A stretch of 64,000 bases of DNA from Costus lasius (Eukaryota > Streptophyta > Magnoliopsida > Zingiberales > Costaceae). This document shows, in pieces, positions 1 to 9,035 of this stretch. Every line of letters begins with the position of its first letter. Position 1 is the stretch's first letter. Under the pieces are notes generated by a model. That model was not told the DNA's origin and did no database searches. It saw only the letters and a program-made list of their open reading frames with translations. Made by a program: the position numbers and the translations under genes. The stretch is from contig JANVAS020000222.1 of NCBI GenBank assembly GCA_027563935.2, positions 5,766,001-5,830,000 on the forward strand. The letters run 5' to 3'.

Positions 1-1508
1 AAATCAAGTCTACACATTAACTCAATCCAAAATATCAGAAATTCAACAAGGCATTATAGCTCTCTAAAAATCAGAATTCGAAGAACAACCTAATCTCTTA
101 CGGTAGTTCCAAACTCAATAATTCCTAGGGTTCCGAATTTCAAACAATCAACCTCTCGATCTATTTCACAAAATTCTAAAACATGCTGATATTTAAGACA
201 CAAAAGAGAATTAAAGAACAATAAATCATAAGAGTAAAATTATCATAATAAAATCAGTTTGACAAAATTAGGATTTTCTAGCCATTAAGAAACAAAGAGA
301 TTACACCCCCATGTCCCATAAAAAGATTAAGCTACCATGATGAAAGGATTACAATAAAACATGTTCTCAGAGTGCTAAGGAATCGAAAAGAGGGAAGAAA
401 GATTACAAAATAGGGCTGTAATGAAATTACAGCCCGTAATTTGCTTTGAATAGTGCCGTCACCACTGTTGTGTCGATTTCTCCTTCAATTCAACTCTGAA
501 CACTCTAGAACTTGAGGTGCGTGTTCTCCTTCACTAGATGAAACTCTCTATCAAAAATCGTGGCCAGAGGTGGTCTACAAGTGGAGAACCGACGAACCCT
601 AGCAATTCTGCCTCTCCCTCAATTTCTCCATGGATTCGTGATAAAATTAATTTTTTTCACTTTTTGTGTTTTCTCCTCTTAAAGACGAGTCCACCACCTC
701 TTTCAGATCTCAATTTGGAGGTCTGGATCAAAAGATATGGTCTTTGCAAGAATCAGGCAGAAAAATCAGAATTCTGAGTTCCAAAATACGGCACCGTGAC
801 GATTCATACGGCAGTGCCGTATTTCATTATGTGAGTTCCGGACAAAAAATACGGTTCCGTAAGAGTTTTTCTCCAAAATATGGCAGTGTCATATTCTTTC
901 CAAATCCTTCTGGTCAGAATTGATAGAAAATACGGCACCGTGAAGATTCATACGGTAGTGCCGTATTTGTGTCAAAACTTTCTGGTTAAATTCGTCCAAT
1001 TATACGGCACCGTGTACACATCCATGGAAGTGCCGTATTTCTGTAGAACTTTTTTGTTCTGGATCGCCAATAAATATGGTACTGTGTACTTCTACACGGC
1101 TGTGTCGTATTCTCGCTTAGGTCTTCTAGATGAAATCAGCGCAAAATACGGTACTGTGATCATTCTGGGACAAAATACGGCAGCATCGTATTTTTGTGGT
1201 TGAAAGCGGTGAAATACGGTACCGTGTATATTTACACGGCAGTGCCGTATTTTTGCTAGAAGAACCTTTTTGAGTTGAAATTTTATGGGTAGGCTCCTCT
1301 TGATGATTAGAACTCATTCATGCATTGATATTGCTCGAAAACCAGTGATAATGATGCCTTTTTACCTGGAATTGATTAAAAACCAAAGATTGTGTAGATT
1401 CCGAAGTATTTGGTAAAAAAGGGTATAAAAGCAAGGTAAAAGAGTAAGACTATGGCTCAAAAGATTACCAAATAAGTATGAAAAACACTATGAAATTTGG
1501 AGTCATCA
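1..1508 (-). repeat. Ath 3' LTR (left copy, cut by window edge)
   Basis: This stretch aligns along its full length with 58297-59807, the far end of the right Ath LTR. The inner boundary is set by where the two copies stop matching, just after GAGTCATCA; on the minus strand the LTR therefore starts TGATGACTCC. About 500 bp of the LTR (matching 14803-14883, 33199-33247 and 57917-58296) lie left of the window. Differences from the right copy are mostly C/T and G/A transitions, as expected for methylated, silenced DNA. It contains the hairpin array at 781-1254. Open frames in it are not thought to be genes. Confidence 0.85.
781..1254. repeat. Array of about seven CpG-rich hairpin units in the Ath LTR
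   Basis: About seven diverged units recur at roughly 70 bp spacing (starting near 783, 846, 928, 1002, 1070, 1141 and 1210). A typical unit has a left arm like AAATACGGCACCGTG, 5-25 bases of spacer, and a right arm like GGCAGTGCCGTATTT, so each can fold back on itself. Between units lie weakly similar T-rich spacers. The same array is at 59079-59553 in the other LTR. The function is unknown; it is inside the LTR, so a promoter, enhancer or RNA-structure role is possible. Confidence 0.8.
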
Positions 1509-2915
1509 AACACATAAGGCTCAAACTTTGCTTATCCTCAAGTTAATAAAGAAATCAATACTAAGTATTGGAACATAAATTTTCATATGCCGGATAAATT
1601 TCTAGAATATAATCATCCATAGAGAATTTTATCAATTTCACACAAAATTTTCTAGTAAATACATCGTCTTCTGAAATTAATCTTTAAGACTCAATAATTC
1701 AATTAAATAAAAGTTCGCAACATGCATGGTAATAGAATTTCAACTTCATGAATTAATCTTGTTTTTGAGATTTTCATCCAATATGTTTTTGTTTACAGGA
1801 ATAGGATCTCCAAATCTTTTTCCACTCATCATTTTTTTTATTTGTCCTTGACATTCTCTAAATCGATTACCACCCTTTTTTCGATGACGAATTTAGAGTA
1901 TGTTGGTCACATAACCACACATAATAGAACTCATATCTCATAGGTAGAAAGAATTTTCTTGAGACAGAGGAGTCAATGTCAAAGGAGCTCTCTCTTGGCA
2001 TGCATCTACATAGATACACACTTTTGCAATGAACTTCAACTCTTGCCTTATGTACCATTGTGAACACAGTGCCAAGAAGAGGAGTTATTCTTTTTCTTTT
2101 TGTGGAGTTCAACCCATACCTTTAGGTCCCACTGTTAATTTTATATAGTGCCAAGTAGGGGAGTCATCCTTTCTCATAGATTTGGATCTCTTTTTCCCAA
2201 CAAATAACATAAAAGATTATAAAGATTAACTAGATTAATCATTTGATATCAACTCAATAATATGTGCAAATATGCTCATTTTATTCAAAAGAATTATTTC
2301 ACTTCAAGATTGCATTCACTAAACAATGCATTTACCTAGAATTTCATGCATCAATTAATGAAAAATTTCCAACAAATAGATTATATCAGAGAAATAAATT
2401 CAACATATAAAATCTATTTCTAATTTCCAGAAATTGATATGCATGATAATTCATTAAAAATTTTGGCATGGTGTTTGTAGTATTTTCAGAAAAATCCTTC
2501 TACACATCATCACCATATTGTGTCAACACAACCAAATCGAAATATCTATCAATAAAATCAAAAGGCGAGGATCCGTGGCATGTGAGCACAAGAAGTTTGA
2601 AGTATTCATCTTCCATTTGAACACATGGATTATTAGAAAAATATAAAAGATGGAATGCGGATGAGTAGGAAGGAAAATACTCACAGAGCTCTACTAGTTC
2701 GTGTCAGATCCAATTATCTTCTGTTTCTTCGGGTTCGAATCACCAGAGCCTTAATTTTTTTTTTCACCGACAAAAGGAAAAGAAAAATTAGTTCTAAGAA
2801 AGAACAAAACAAAAATAAAGTAAAAGAAAACAAGCTAAAGCAAAGTGCTTGGGTTGCCTCCCAAGAAGCGCTAATTTAATGGTCATTAGCTTGACCGTTT
2901 AACACTCAGATTTGA
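1509..2915 (-). other. Ath 3' internal noncoding region
   Basis: This is AT-rich DNA between the protease remnant and the 3' LTR. I find no reverse transcriptase, integrase or envelope-like motif on either strand; short open frames have no recognisable content. Two things stand out: a hairpin at 2844-2872, and a 16-base sequence next to the LTR (1512-1527) that recurs exactly at 2977-2992 inside the protease frame. No clean polypurine tract adjoins the LTR. Confidence 0.6.
2844..2872 (-). other. Hairpin with GGGAGGCAACCC core downstream of Ath protease
   Basis: The arms are AGTGCTTGGG and CCCAAGAAGCGCT around a six-base loop (one bulged A and a G-T pair). On the minus strand the core reads GGGAGGCAACCC. 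I recall this kind of motif downstream of pol in many plant Athila/Tat elements. Its position directly after the protease frame suggests that the region between protease and the post-pol segment is missing here. Confidence 0.55.
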
Positions 2916-3959
2916 TCATAGTTGTATCTTTGGTAGCCATCCTGATTTCTCTGTGTCTCGTTCAGGGCTCTTAAGAACATAAGGCTCAAACTTGAAACAA
3001 TATCCAAATTTATTTATGAGCCTTTTTACTTCTTCAAGCAATTTTGATATTCCTTCCCCCCTTCCTCTCCTCTTCTTCTTCTTTGCTGCCCTTTCATGAA
3101 ATTCTTGATTAGCACACTCAGAAAATGTATCAAATTCAGAAGGTTCTTCAAATAAAATATGCATGTCCCAAACAACCTCCTCATCAATTGTTTCTATGCT
3201 ACAACATGTCCCTGAGTGTGATGCCCTTTTTAAAGAATCAGTTAAGTCAAATTCAATTAAATCACCACAAATATCAAATGTTAATTTTCCTTTTTTCACA
3301 TCAATGAGAGCTCCAGCTGTGGCCAAAAAAGGTCTACCAAGTATAATAGGGTTTTTTAAATTTTCCTCCATATCAAAAACTATAAAATCAACAAGTATGA
3401 AAAACTTACCAATTTGAACAAGTACATTTTCTAAAATACCAACCGGATACTTTACTGTTGAATCAGCAAGTTGCAAAGACATTGAGGTTGGTTTGAGCTC
3501 TCCAATGTTCAGTTTCCTGCATACAGACAAAGGTATTAGACTAACACTAGCACCGAGATCACATAAGGCTCGATCGAAAGTAACACTCCCAATAGAACAG
3601 GGGACAGAAAAGCTACCTGGATCTTTCAATTTGGGTAGTAGCTTGTTTTGAATGATGGCACTACATTCTTCAGTTAAAGCAACAGTGCCATAATCTTCTA
3701 TTTTTCTCTTGTTAGATAAAATTTCTTTTAAAAATTTTGCATATGTAGGCATTTGAGAAATAGCATCAATGAGAGGAATATTAATATACAACTTCTTCAA
3801 AACTTCAAAAAATTTCCCAAACTGTTTATCTAACTTAGCTTGCACAATCCTTTGGGGAAAAGGAATAGGTGGTTTATATGGTGAATGAGAATTAGATTTA
3901 GAATTATCATCTTTACATGGCAAATCACCTTTTGGTTCATCATCCTTGTGGGGTGACAA
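2916..3959 (-). pseudogene. Ath aspartic protease region (gag-pro C-terminal part)
   Basis: The 347-codon open frame encodes an Athila-type retropepsin. The start shown is only the first ATG after a stop; the reading is the continuation of the gag frame. A basic and acidic linker is followed by the conserved plant stretch around PQRIVQAKLDKQFGKF. The protease active site is CDLGASVSL, in which DLG replaces the usual DTG or DSG; DLG is normal for this lineage. ILGRPFLATAGALIDV follows as the second conserved block. Downstream, where reverse transcriptase should begin, there is a charged stretch rich in Lys and Arg and then a stop. Gag would have released this enzyme to cut the polyprotein. Because upstream stops separate it from gag and no pol follows, I treat it as a remnant. 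Confidence 0.75.
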
Positions 3960-4433
3960 ACTATCATGGAACTGCTCATGCTCAGTAGATTTTTCAAAAT
4001 CACAATCCTTATCATGATCAAGACTAGGCTCTTTTCTATTGTTCTAAACTTCCCCCTTTGGTTCCTCTAGTTGTTTTCCACTTCTAGTCATTATGGCATT
4101 ACAATACTCCCTAGGGTTAGGTTCTTGCTTAGAGGGTAGTTTCCCAGGGGGTCTGTAAGAGGTGCTAGCCTACTGTGCAATTTGTGACTCTAAAATTTTA
4201 TTATGGGCAATAATACCATCTATCCTAGAATTCATTTGATTCATCCTCTCATTCATACTAGAGTCGATCCGTTTCAGTCTCTCATTCATCTCATCACTCT
4301 GTTTTTTCTGGAAACCCATAAATTCAGTAAGCATCTCTTCTAAACTAGATTTTTGGGTTTGACTCTGGTTTGACTATCTTTGTTGGAACCCCCTATTTTC
4401 GTTCTGCCCATTATCAAGATTATTGCTTTTCCA
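3960..4433 (-). pseudogene. Broken linker between Ath gag and protease
   Basis: Reading the gag frame through this segment gives a recognisable Athila linker (glutamine-rich part, a heptad-like run around MNERMNQMNSRIDGI suggesting a coiled coil, then MTRSG). It is broken by about four in-frame stops: the TAA that ends the gag frame at 4434, and stops near 4375, 4171 and 4045. These are why gag and protease appear as separate frames. Several look like single-base changes. The coiled-coil call is by eye. Confidence 0.6.
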
Positions 4434-5420
4434 TTAAAGGTTAGGGTGGTTCCTCCATCTAGGATTAAAGGTATTAGAGTGGGGGTCATAAGATCTACTT
4501 TGGTTGTAACTCCCTAAAGAATTTACTTGTTCCTCACCCCTATCAACAATTATTTTACAATCCTCAGAAACATGACCATGATTACCACAAATCTCACAAG
4601 TGATAGAAGAAGAAATAGCATGAGTTTGCATTTTAAAAGTATCAAAATGATTGCACAAATATTCAACTTTCTCAGCTAGGGTGCGAAAATCGTTACCATT
4701 ATCCTTACCATGAGGAGGTCGATATATCACTTCTCTTTCTCTTGAATTCTGTTCTTGGTTAAGAGCCATCTCTTCAATCATCTGGTAAGCCTCATCCACT
4801 ATCTTGTTCATGAAGGCTCCTCCTGCAGCAGCGTCAACAGCGAGGCGTGTTTGATTAAGCAAAGCATCATAAACTGTTTCAATTAAAACCCATCGTTCCA
4901 AGCTATGGTGAGGACACTTCCTCTGCAATTCATTATATCGCTCCCATGCTTCACTAAGAGATTCTCCTTCCTTCTGAGCAAATCCTGTGATCTGGTTTCT
5001 TAATTGAATCGTCTTACTGGGAGGGAAGTATTTCATGAGAAAAGCACTGGACAGCAGCTCCCAAGTTATGAACATTCCAGAAGGTTGAGAGTGCAGCCAA
5101 TCACGTGCTCGGTTCCTGAGAGTAAAAGGAAATAAACGCAATTTTAGCGCATCGTCAGAAACTCCATTAATCTTGATGGTATCACACAATTCATGAAAAA
5201 GAGATAGATGAATATTATGATCCTCCATTGGAGATCCTCCAAACTGATTTTGTTGAAGCATTGATATGAACGCCGGTTTGATCTCGAAATTGTTCGCATC
5301 AATGGCTGGTCTGGTGATACTAGAGTGAAGTCCCTGTGCATTTGGAGCAGCATAGTCGTGCAAAGATCTTCTCTCAGCCATCTCCACTACTTCTATAACT
5401 TGTGTCTCCTCGAATCTCAA
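4434..5420 (-). pseudogene. Ath gag (capsid and zinc knuckle), prematurely terminated
   Basis: This is a 328-codon minus-strand frame with the Athila-type gag domain. The block FEIKPAFISMLQQNQFGG, followed by SLFHELCDTIKINGV, LRLFPFTLRNRARDWL and YFPPSKTIQLRNQI, is the usual capsid core. A single zinc knuckle CEICGNHGHVSEDC lies near residues 280-296. The protein would form the particle shell and bind the RNA. The frame ends at a TAA where homologous reading continues, so gag-pro is truncated. The ATG at 5420 is the first in frame; the exact native start is uncertain. The upstream leader is interrupted at 5501 by Ang1. Confidence 0.75.
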
Positions 5421-5495
5421 TCTCTTTCATAGTCTCAGAGTCTTGTTTATCTCAGGATCAAAAGGTACAAGTGGTCCTGACCTAAGATTTCTGCG

Positions 5496-5500
5496 CATGC
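5496..5500. other. Target-site duplication of Ang1 (CATGC)
   Basis: CATGC precedes the Ang1 5' LTR here and follows its 3' LTR at 14626-14630. Perfect 5-bp copies show that the element is complete and has not been moved since insertion. Confidence 0.92.
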
Positions 5501-7190
5501 TGTTGGGGTATGCCCTTAGCCTAATGTTTGAGGCCTTGGGATTGTATCAGTATCATGTAATAAACTCTTCTGTTTATGAAGGCATGGTTATTATTCAGTT
5601 TGCTACATTGTCTGCTGCAATATATGTTCTTCTGAATAATGTCTCAAAGCTGTTCAGCTAGGCTGACATGCTATAAGTCCTTAGTCGATATATCTTGGTG
5701 AACATGAGACAGCCTTGATATGATTGAGACTAATATGTGTTCTGATCTTATAGGATGCTTCGAGCATGGAATAAGATGTAGACTCATGGGTACATGGGAT
5801 GTACTGGACAGACCCTACTAGGATATTCAGTTGCTTGTCACAATGTGAATATTCCTTGATTGCAACAAGTGGCACATTTCCTCTGACTTGAGATCACTTG
5901 TGTTTTCTAAATGATGATTGTCATTGTTTTGAGATAGTTCGATATCATTTGAAACATAATGATTATAGACTATCTTGGATGGTGAGCTTGAGTCATGTTA
6001 GGGCACTAGTGATAGACATAGGATTGCCGTCTCCTTGTTTAAGGAGTGTGATGTTCTAAAGGGGCCCCCTGGATGAGATGATTGAGAAAGTGTATGGCCA
6101 TACCCAGGTGACTATGTTCATCTGATCTAATCATGCTCATCATATTGGAGTTACAAGCTTGACACGCTTGTCCAATAAGAACATCCAGTGGCAAAGGAAA
6201 TATGTATGCTTCGTGAGTTGGATTCACACTTGTGCTGTGTTTTGGGTGTAGTCTTGGAAGACTCTTTTCTTTATATCGGGAGACAGTGATGTGTTGCTAG
6301 ATACCCCTCACTGATCGTGATGACGTAAGTTATCGTTACCGACAATTAAAGGAAACCCTCAGGGTCGCACAATTGATGATATGGCTTACTTAAGTCAGAT
6401 CGTGTGGACTGAATTAGTTGGGTTCAGTTTAAAGGGATTTAATCTCTGATTATGAGTGAGATCCGGTCTGATCATGTTTGATTGATTAGGGCTTGAGATC
6501 GGTAAGCTTTGATCGAGAGAATGGATGCTTGATCAGTGAGATCAGGAGCATCAAGAGATCAACGGTTAGATCTGGAACCTTAGGGTTTTAATTTGATCTA
6601 GGCCATGTCGCTTGGTTTATTTGGCTATTGAACCAAATTCAAGATGAACCGGCTCATGGATGAGCGCATGGTTCAAGGGTGAAGTGAGTTGGCGATTGGG
6701 GTAAACCCATGATCGCAAGTGGAGAAGTGGCATGCTATTTTTAGATAGCACTTCTCTTGCGTGACCACCTCTCACGTTCACGCCCCCCCCTTTCGCTCTT
6801 GTGTTCGTAGCCTTGCCTCTTGCTCTTGACGAGAGAACTTTGTGTGGTGAAGAGGTTGACGAAAATAGGAAAAGAAATCGCCAAGCAAAACATCTCTTCC
6901 CTTTTACCATTCGACAAGGACACCTTTGGGCCTTGCTAGCACAAGGAGCGCCAAAGAGGAGTAGGCGACATCAACTGTGTGCGTCACCTCTGGAGAAGAT
7001 CCAGTTCGATCTTTGCTTCCAAGGCGCCATCTAGAAATGGCTATGGTATGATTCTATCTCTTCCGTGCAATCGGATTTATATGGTTGATCATATCTCATG
7101 AAACTAATCCTTTGAAACCCTTTTCCGCTGCTTAAAATTTTAATATGCGCCATGCTGGGTTTCGCCCCCCTCTTGAAAGGGGTTCTTTCA
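5501..7190 (+). repeat. Ang1 5' LTR
   Basis: It starts TGTTGGGGTATGCCC and ends GGGGTTCTTTCA, directly before the primer-binding site. The boundaries are fixed by the TSD on the left and by identity with 12937-14625. Near its 3' end are a C-run/G-run hairpin (about 7164-7184) and the conserved ATGGCTATG followed by GTATGA (7037-7051) discussed as a possible first coding exon. A 64-codon antisense frame at 5681-5875 recurs in all Angela LTRs but looks like a by-product of LTR similarity. Confidence 0.93.
7037..7047 (+). promoter_or_regulatory. Candidate LTR-encoded gag start mini-exon and splice donor (Ang1)
   Basis: ATGGCTATG is followed by GT of the donor-like GTATGA. The matching sites are 16441 (Ang2), 19913 (Ang3), 35222 (Ang4) and 62288 (Ang5). 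Codon 2 is GCT, GCA, GCT, GCG and GCT, all alanine; codon 3 is ATG or TTG. Joined to the acceptor at 9014, the reading enters gag in frame. The bases GAA before and G after the ATG fit a good plant start context. No transcript data are available here. Confidence 0.55.
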
Positions 7191-7192
7191 AT

Positions 7193-7204
7193 TGGTATCA
7201 GAGC
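7193..7204 (+). other. Ang1 primer-binding site (initiator tRNA-Met)
   Basis: TGGTATCAGAGC lies two bases after the LTR end. It matches the 3' end of plant initiator tRNA-Met as used by copia elements, so minus-strand DNA synthesis would start here. Confidence 0.92.
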
Positions 7205-8099
7205 CAATGTTTCATGCTTGCTTATGATTGCCATGTTATGTCATTTGATCCATGTTTGCGCAAGAAAAAGATCTAGAGGTCACATGCGAATACTTATGCT
7301 ATAGTTGTAAGTTTCTTATAGATGTTATTTTCACCTTGGCGCATGTTGTTATTGGCGCATGTTTTTGTATGTTTTCTTAAAACCTATATCACATGCGCGA
7401 ATCACCTTAGATCTAAGGCGCCTACTGTAAACCCTTAGATGGGTTATTAGGGTTGAAATCTCAGTCTAGTCAAGATCCAACCAGTCTGATCAGACTATCT
7501 GACAGCCTTGATGGGTCGACCAGATAGCACCTTGGCGCAAGCTTGAGGTGGCTATAGGTCGACTGCAGACAGGCGTGTAGCGATGTCTGATTGAGACAAC
7601 CTATGAACGCACATGAGTTAGGCCCGGGGTCACACCCGCTTGCCAGACCTCAGTGTGGTCGTTCAGCCCTTGGCGCATGCATAGTTGGCCTTTTGGTCGA
7701 CTCAAGTCAGTTAGGACTTGGTGCATGAAAGGGCAGTGGATCTGACCAGGTCTGATGAGTGGATCCCTAGTAATGGACCATTGTAAGGTAGTAGGGCAAA
7801 TAAGGAAAATTAAAAATGATCCCAAGGGGTTTTTAAAATTTAATTTTTCATGATTGGATCACATGATGATTGATGCATCTGTATGTTTATTTATTCTTAT
7901 GTGGGCTGCCCAAGTTAACTGTGTGCTGTGCTGGGGCCTGCGTGCCTGGAAATTATTGTTGTAAATTAATTTTTATTTATGTGATCTGCGAATCACAGTT
8001 TAATTAATTTATAATGTGAAATTGACCTGCGTGTCAATCTTGTCTAGATAGTTAAATTTGTAATTTAATTAGACAAGAGCACAGAGCACACTTGGCAGA

Positions 8100-8163
8100 G
8101 GCGCATGCAGCAGTGGCTGGACCAGGTGGGAGGTCTAGGGTTCGACCCTAGGACCTGGCGCAT
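8100..8163 (+). repeat. tRNA-like module flanked by 7-bp direct repeats in Ang1 leader
   Basis: A GGCGCAT repeat at 8100-8106 and 8157-8163 brackets about 50 bp. This contains an A-box-like GCAGCAGTGGCTGG and a B-box-like GGTTCGACCC (8139-8148) inside a longer stem. Equivalent modules are in Ang3 (about 21020-21088) and Ang5 (63342-63405). Ang2 and Ang4 lack it at the matching place (about 17550 and 39630). It may be a SINE head fragment or a folded RNA element. Confidence 0.45.
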
Positions 8164-8498
8164 TTTCCCTGGTGAGCGCACCAGATCTGCAGATGGCGCT
8201 TGGGCCCTGGTTTGGGCCAGATGAGCAGCAAAAGCCCCATGAAGAAAAGCAAGTGAAGACTTAAGTTTATTTAAGGTCTTACTTAGGCTTAATGTGGCTT
8301 TTACCACATAAGATTCATGCTTTCTTTTATTTTATTATTTAAATATTAGAATTGCATGATTACTTTATCTTCTGCTATCACCATAGGAATTGCATGATAG
8401 TGAAGAAGATAAAAGACCGTTAAAATCCAACGCTAAAATATCAAGCTCGTAAGCCTTCTGACGCGAAACCTCACTGTTCTGACTATCGTTGGAGCCGT

Positions 8499-8729
8499 GT
8501 TGTACCCACTCAGTGGGCACGTCCATCTATCTTCAGACGGTGTGGGATTACACCTGCGTGTTACAGGGTAGGGATTTATCCCTTCTCGTTGCTCAGCATA
8601 GCACGTGGTGGTCCAGGAAGTACGTCGGGTTAGCTTGACCATGTAGGCTACATATGTGGAGCATATGGTAGCGCATGGAGGCAGCCATCTGTGGGGTCAG
8701 AGACTATGTTGTACCAACTCAGTTGGCAC
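8499..8729 (+). other. Paired palindromic leader hairpins (Ang1)
   Basis: Two related 22-base sequences, 8499-8520 and 8708-8729, share GTTGTACC and GGCAC around the stems CCCACT-C-AGTGGG and CCAACT-C-AGTTGG. The stems differ by a compensated pair (C-G to A-T). The pair recurs in Ang2 (around 17880 and 18090), Ang3 (21409 and 21618), Ang4 (39957 and 40167) and Ang5 (63734 and 63944). Paired short palindromes in a retrotransposon leader suggest dimerisation or packaging. Confidence 0.55.
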
Positions 8730-9035
8730 AGTCTGCTGGATTGCCCAGATGAAGGGGAATCGCACGGGTTGGCGATTGGCAGGGACTGCCTACCAGAAAT
8801 TAGTGCTTGTACTCTCTGTGCATCTTATCTCGCCTGAGCGGGACGCGGAGACCAAGTATGAAATCTGGATCCCATCTCACTAGAAGAGTTCTGCTCTTTC
8901 GGGCTGTTTTGCTGGATTTTTCAGCCAGATAAAATAGTGAGAAAAAGAATCTTTCTTAAGTCCTGATTGATTCTTGACATTGATACTGACCTTGCTGTTC
9001 TTGCATTGTTGTAGATTCCTGCAGCAACGAACACC

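Larger units (their letters stand above)
7191..9035 (+). other. Ang1 untranslated leader
   Basis: These 1845 bp lie between the LTR and the usual gag ATG and have no convincing long gene. The first kilobase is variable among copies. The last 600 bp are highly conserved in all copies and hold two related palindromic hairpins (8499-8520 and 8708-8729). A tRNA-like module occurs at 8100-8163. The leader ends in a pyrimidine-rich tract and TAG at 9012-9014, a good splice acceptor 21 bases before ATG. By analogy with BARE-1, packaging and dimerisation signals are expected here. Confidence 0.7.

Noticed and set aside
880..1203. 107-codon frame with 23-24 residue peptide repeats (KYGTV and VPYFC motifs)
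   Set aside because: The peptide repeat is the translation of the hairpin array. The frame is broken in the other LTR, and no start context or domain supports a protein.
3505..3535. DLG in the Ath protease as an inactivating mutation
   Set aside because: DLGAS is the normal form in the Athila group as I know it, unlike the DPG in Tek1.
5681..5875. Antisense frame of 64 codons repeated in every Angela LTR (also at 13117, 15065, 18586, 26035, 31629, 33845, 44275, 46491, 60929)
   Set aside because: Differences between subfamilies are mostly amino-acid changing and not conservative (for example Leu to Trp, Leu to Pro), and one version has a different C-terminus. It looks like an open frame kept by LTR similarity, not a selected protein.
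6801..7034. Frames in the Angela LTR upstream of the mini-exon (77-106 codons), ending near the candidate splice donor
   Set aside because: In Ang2 the frame is continuous with the mini-exon, but in Ang1 it ends with TAG before it and in others the frame differs. There is no conserved protein, so I take only the ATG-GCN segment as potentially coding.
8139..8148. A real tRNA gene at the B-box-like GGTTCGACCC
   Set aside because: No complete cloverleaf, acceptor stem or anticodon arm can be drawn around it; only a tRNA-like module is supported.
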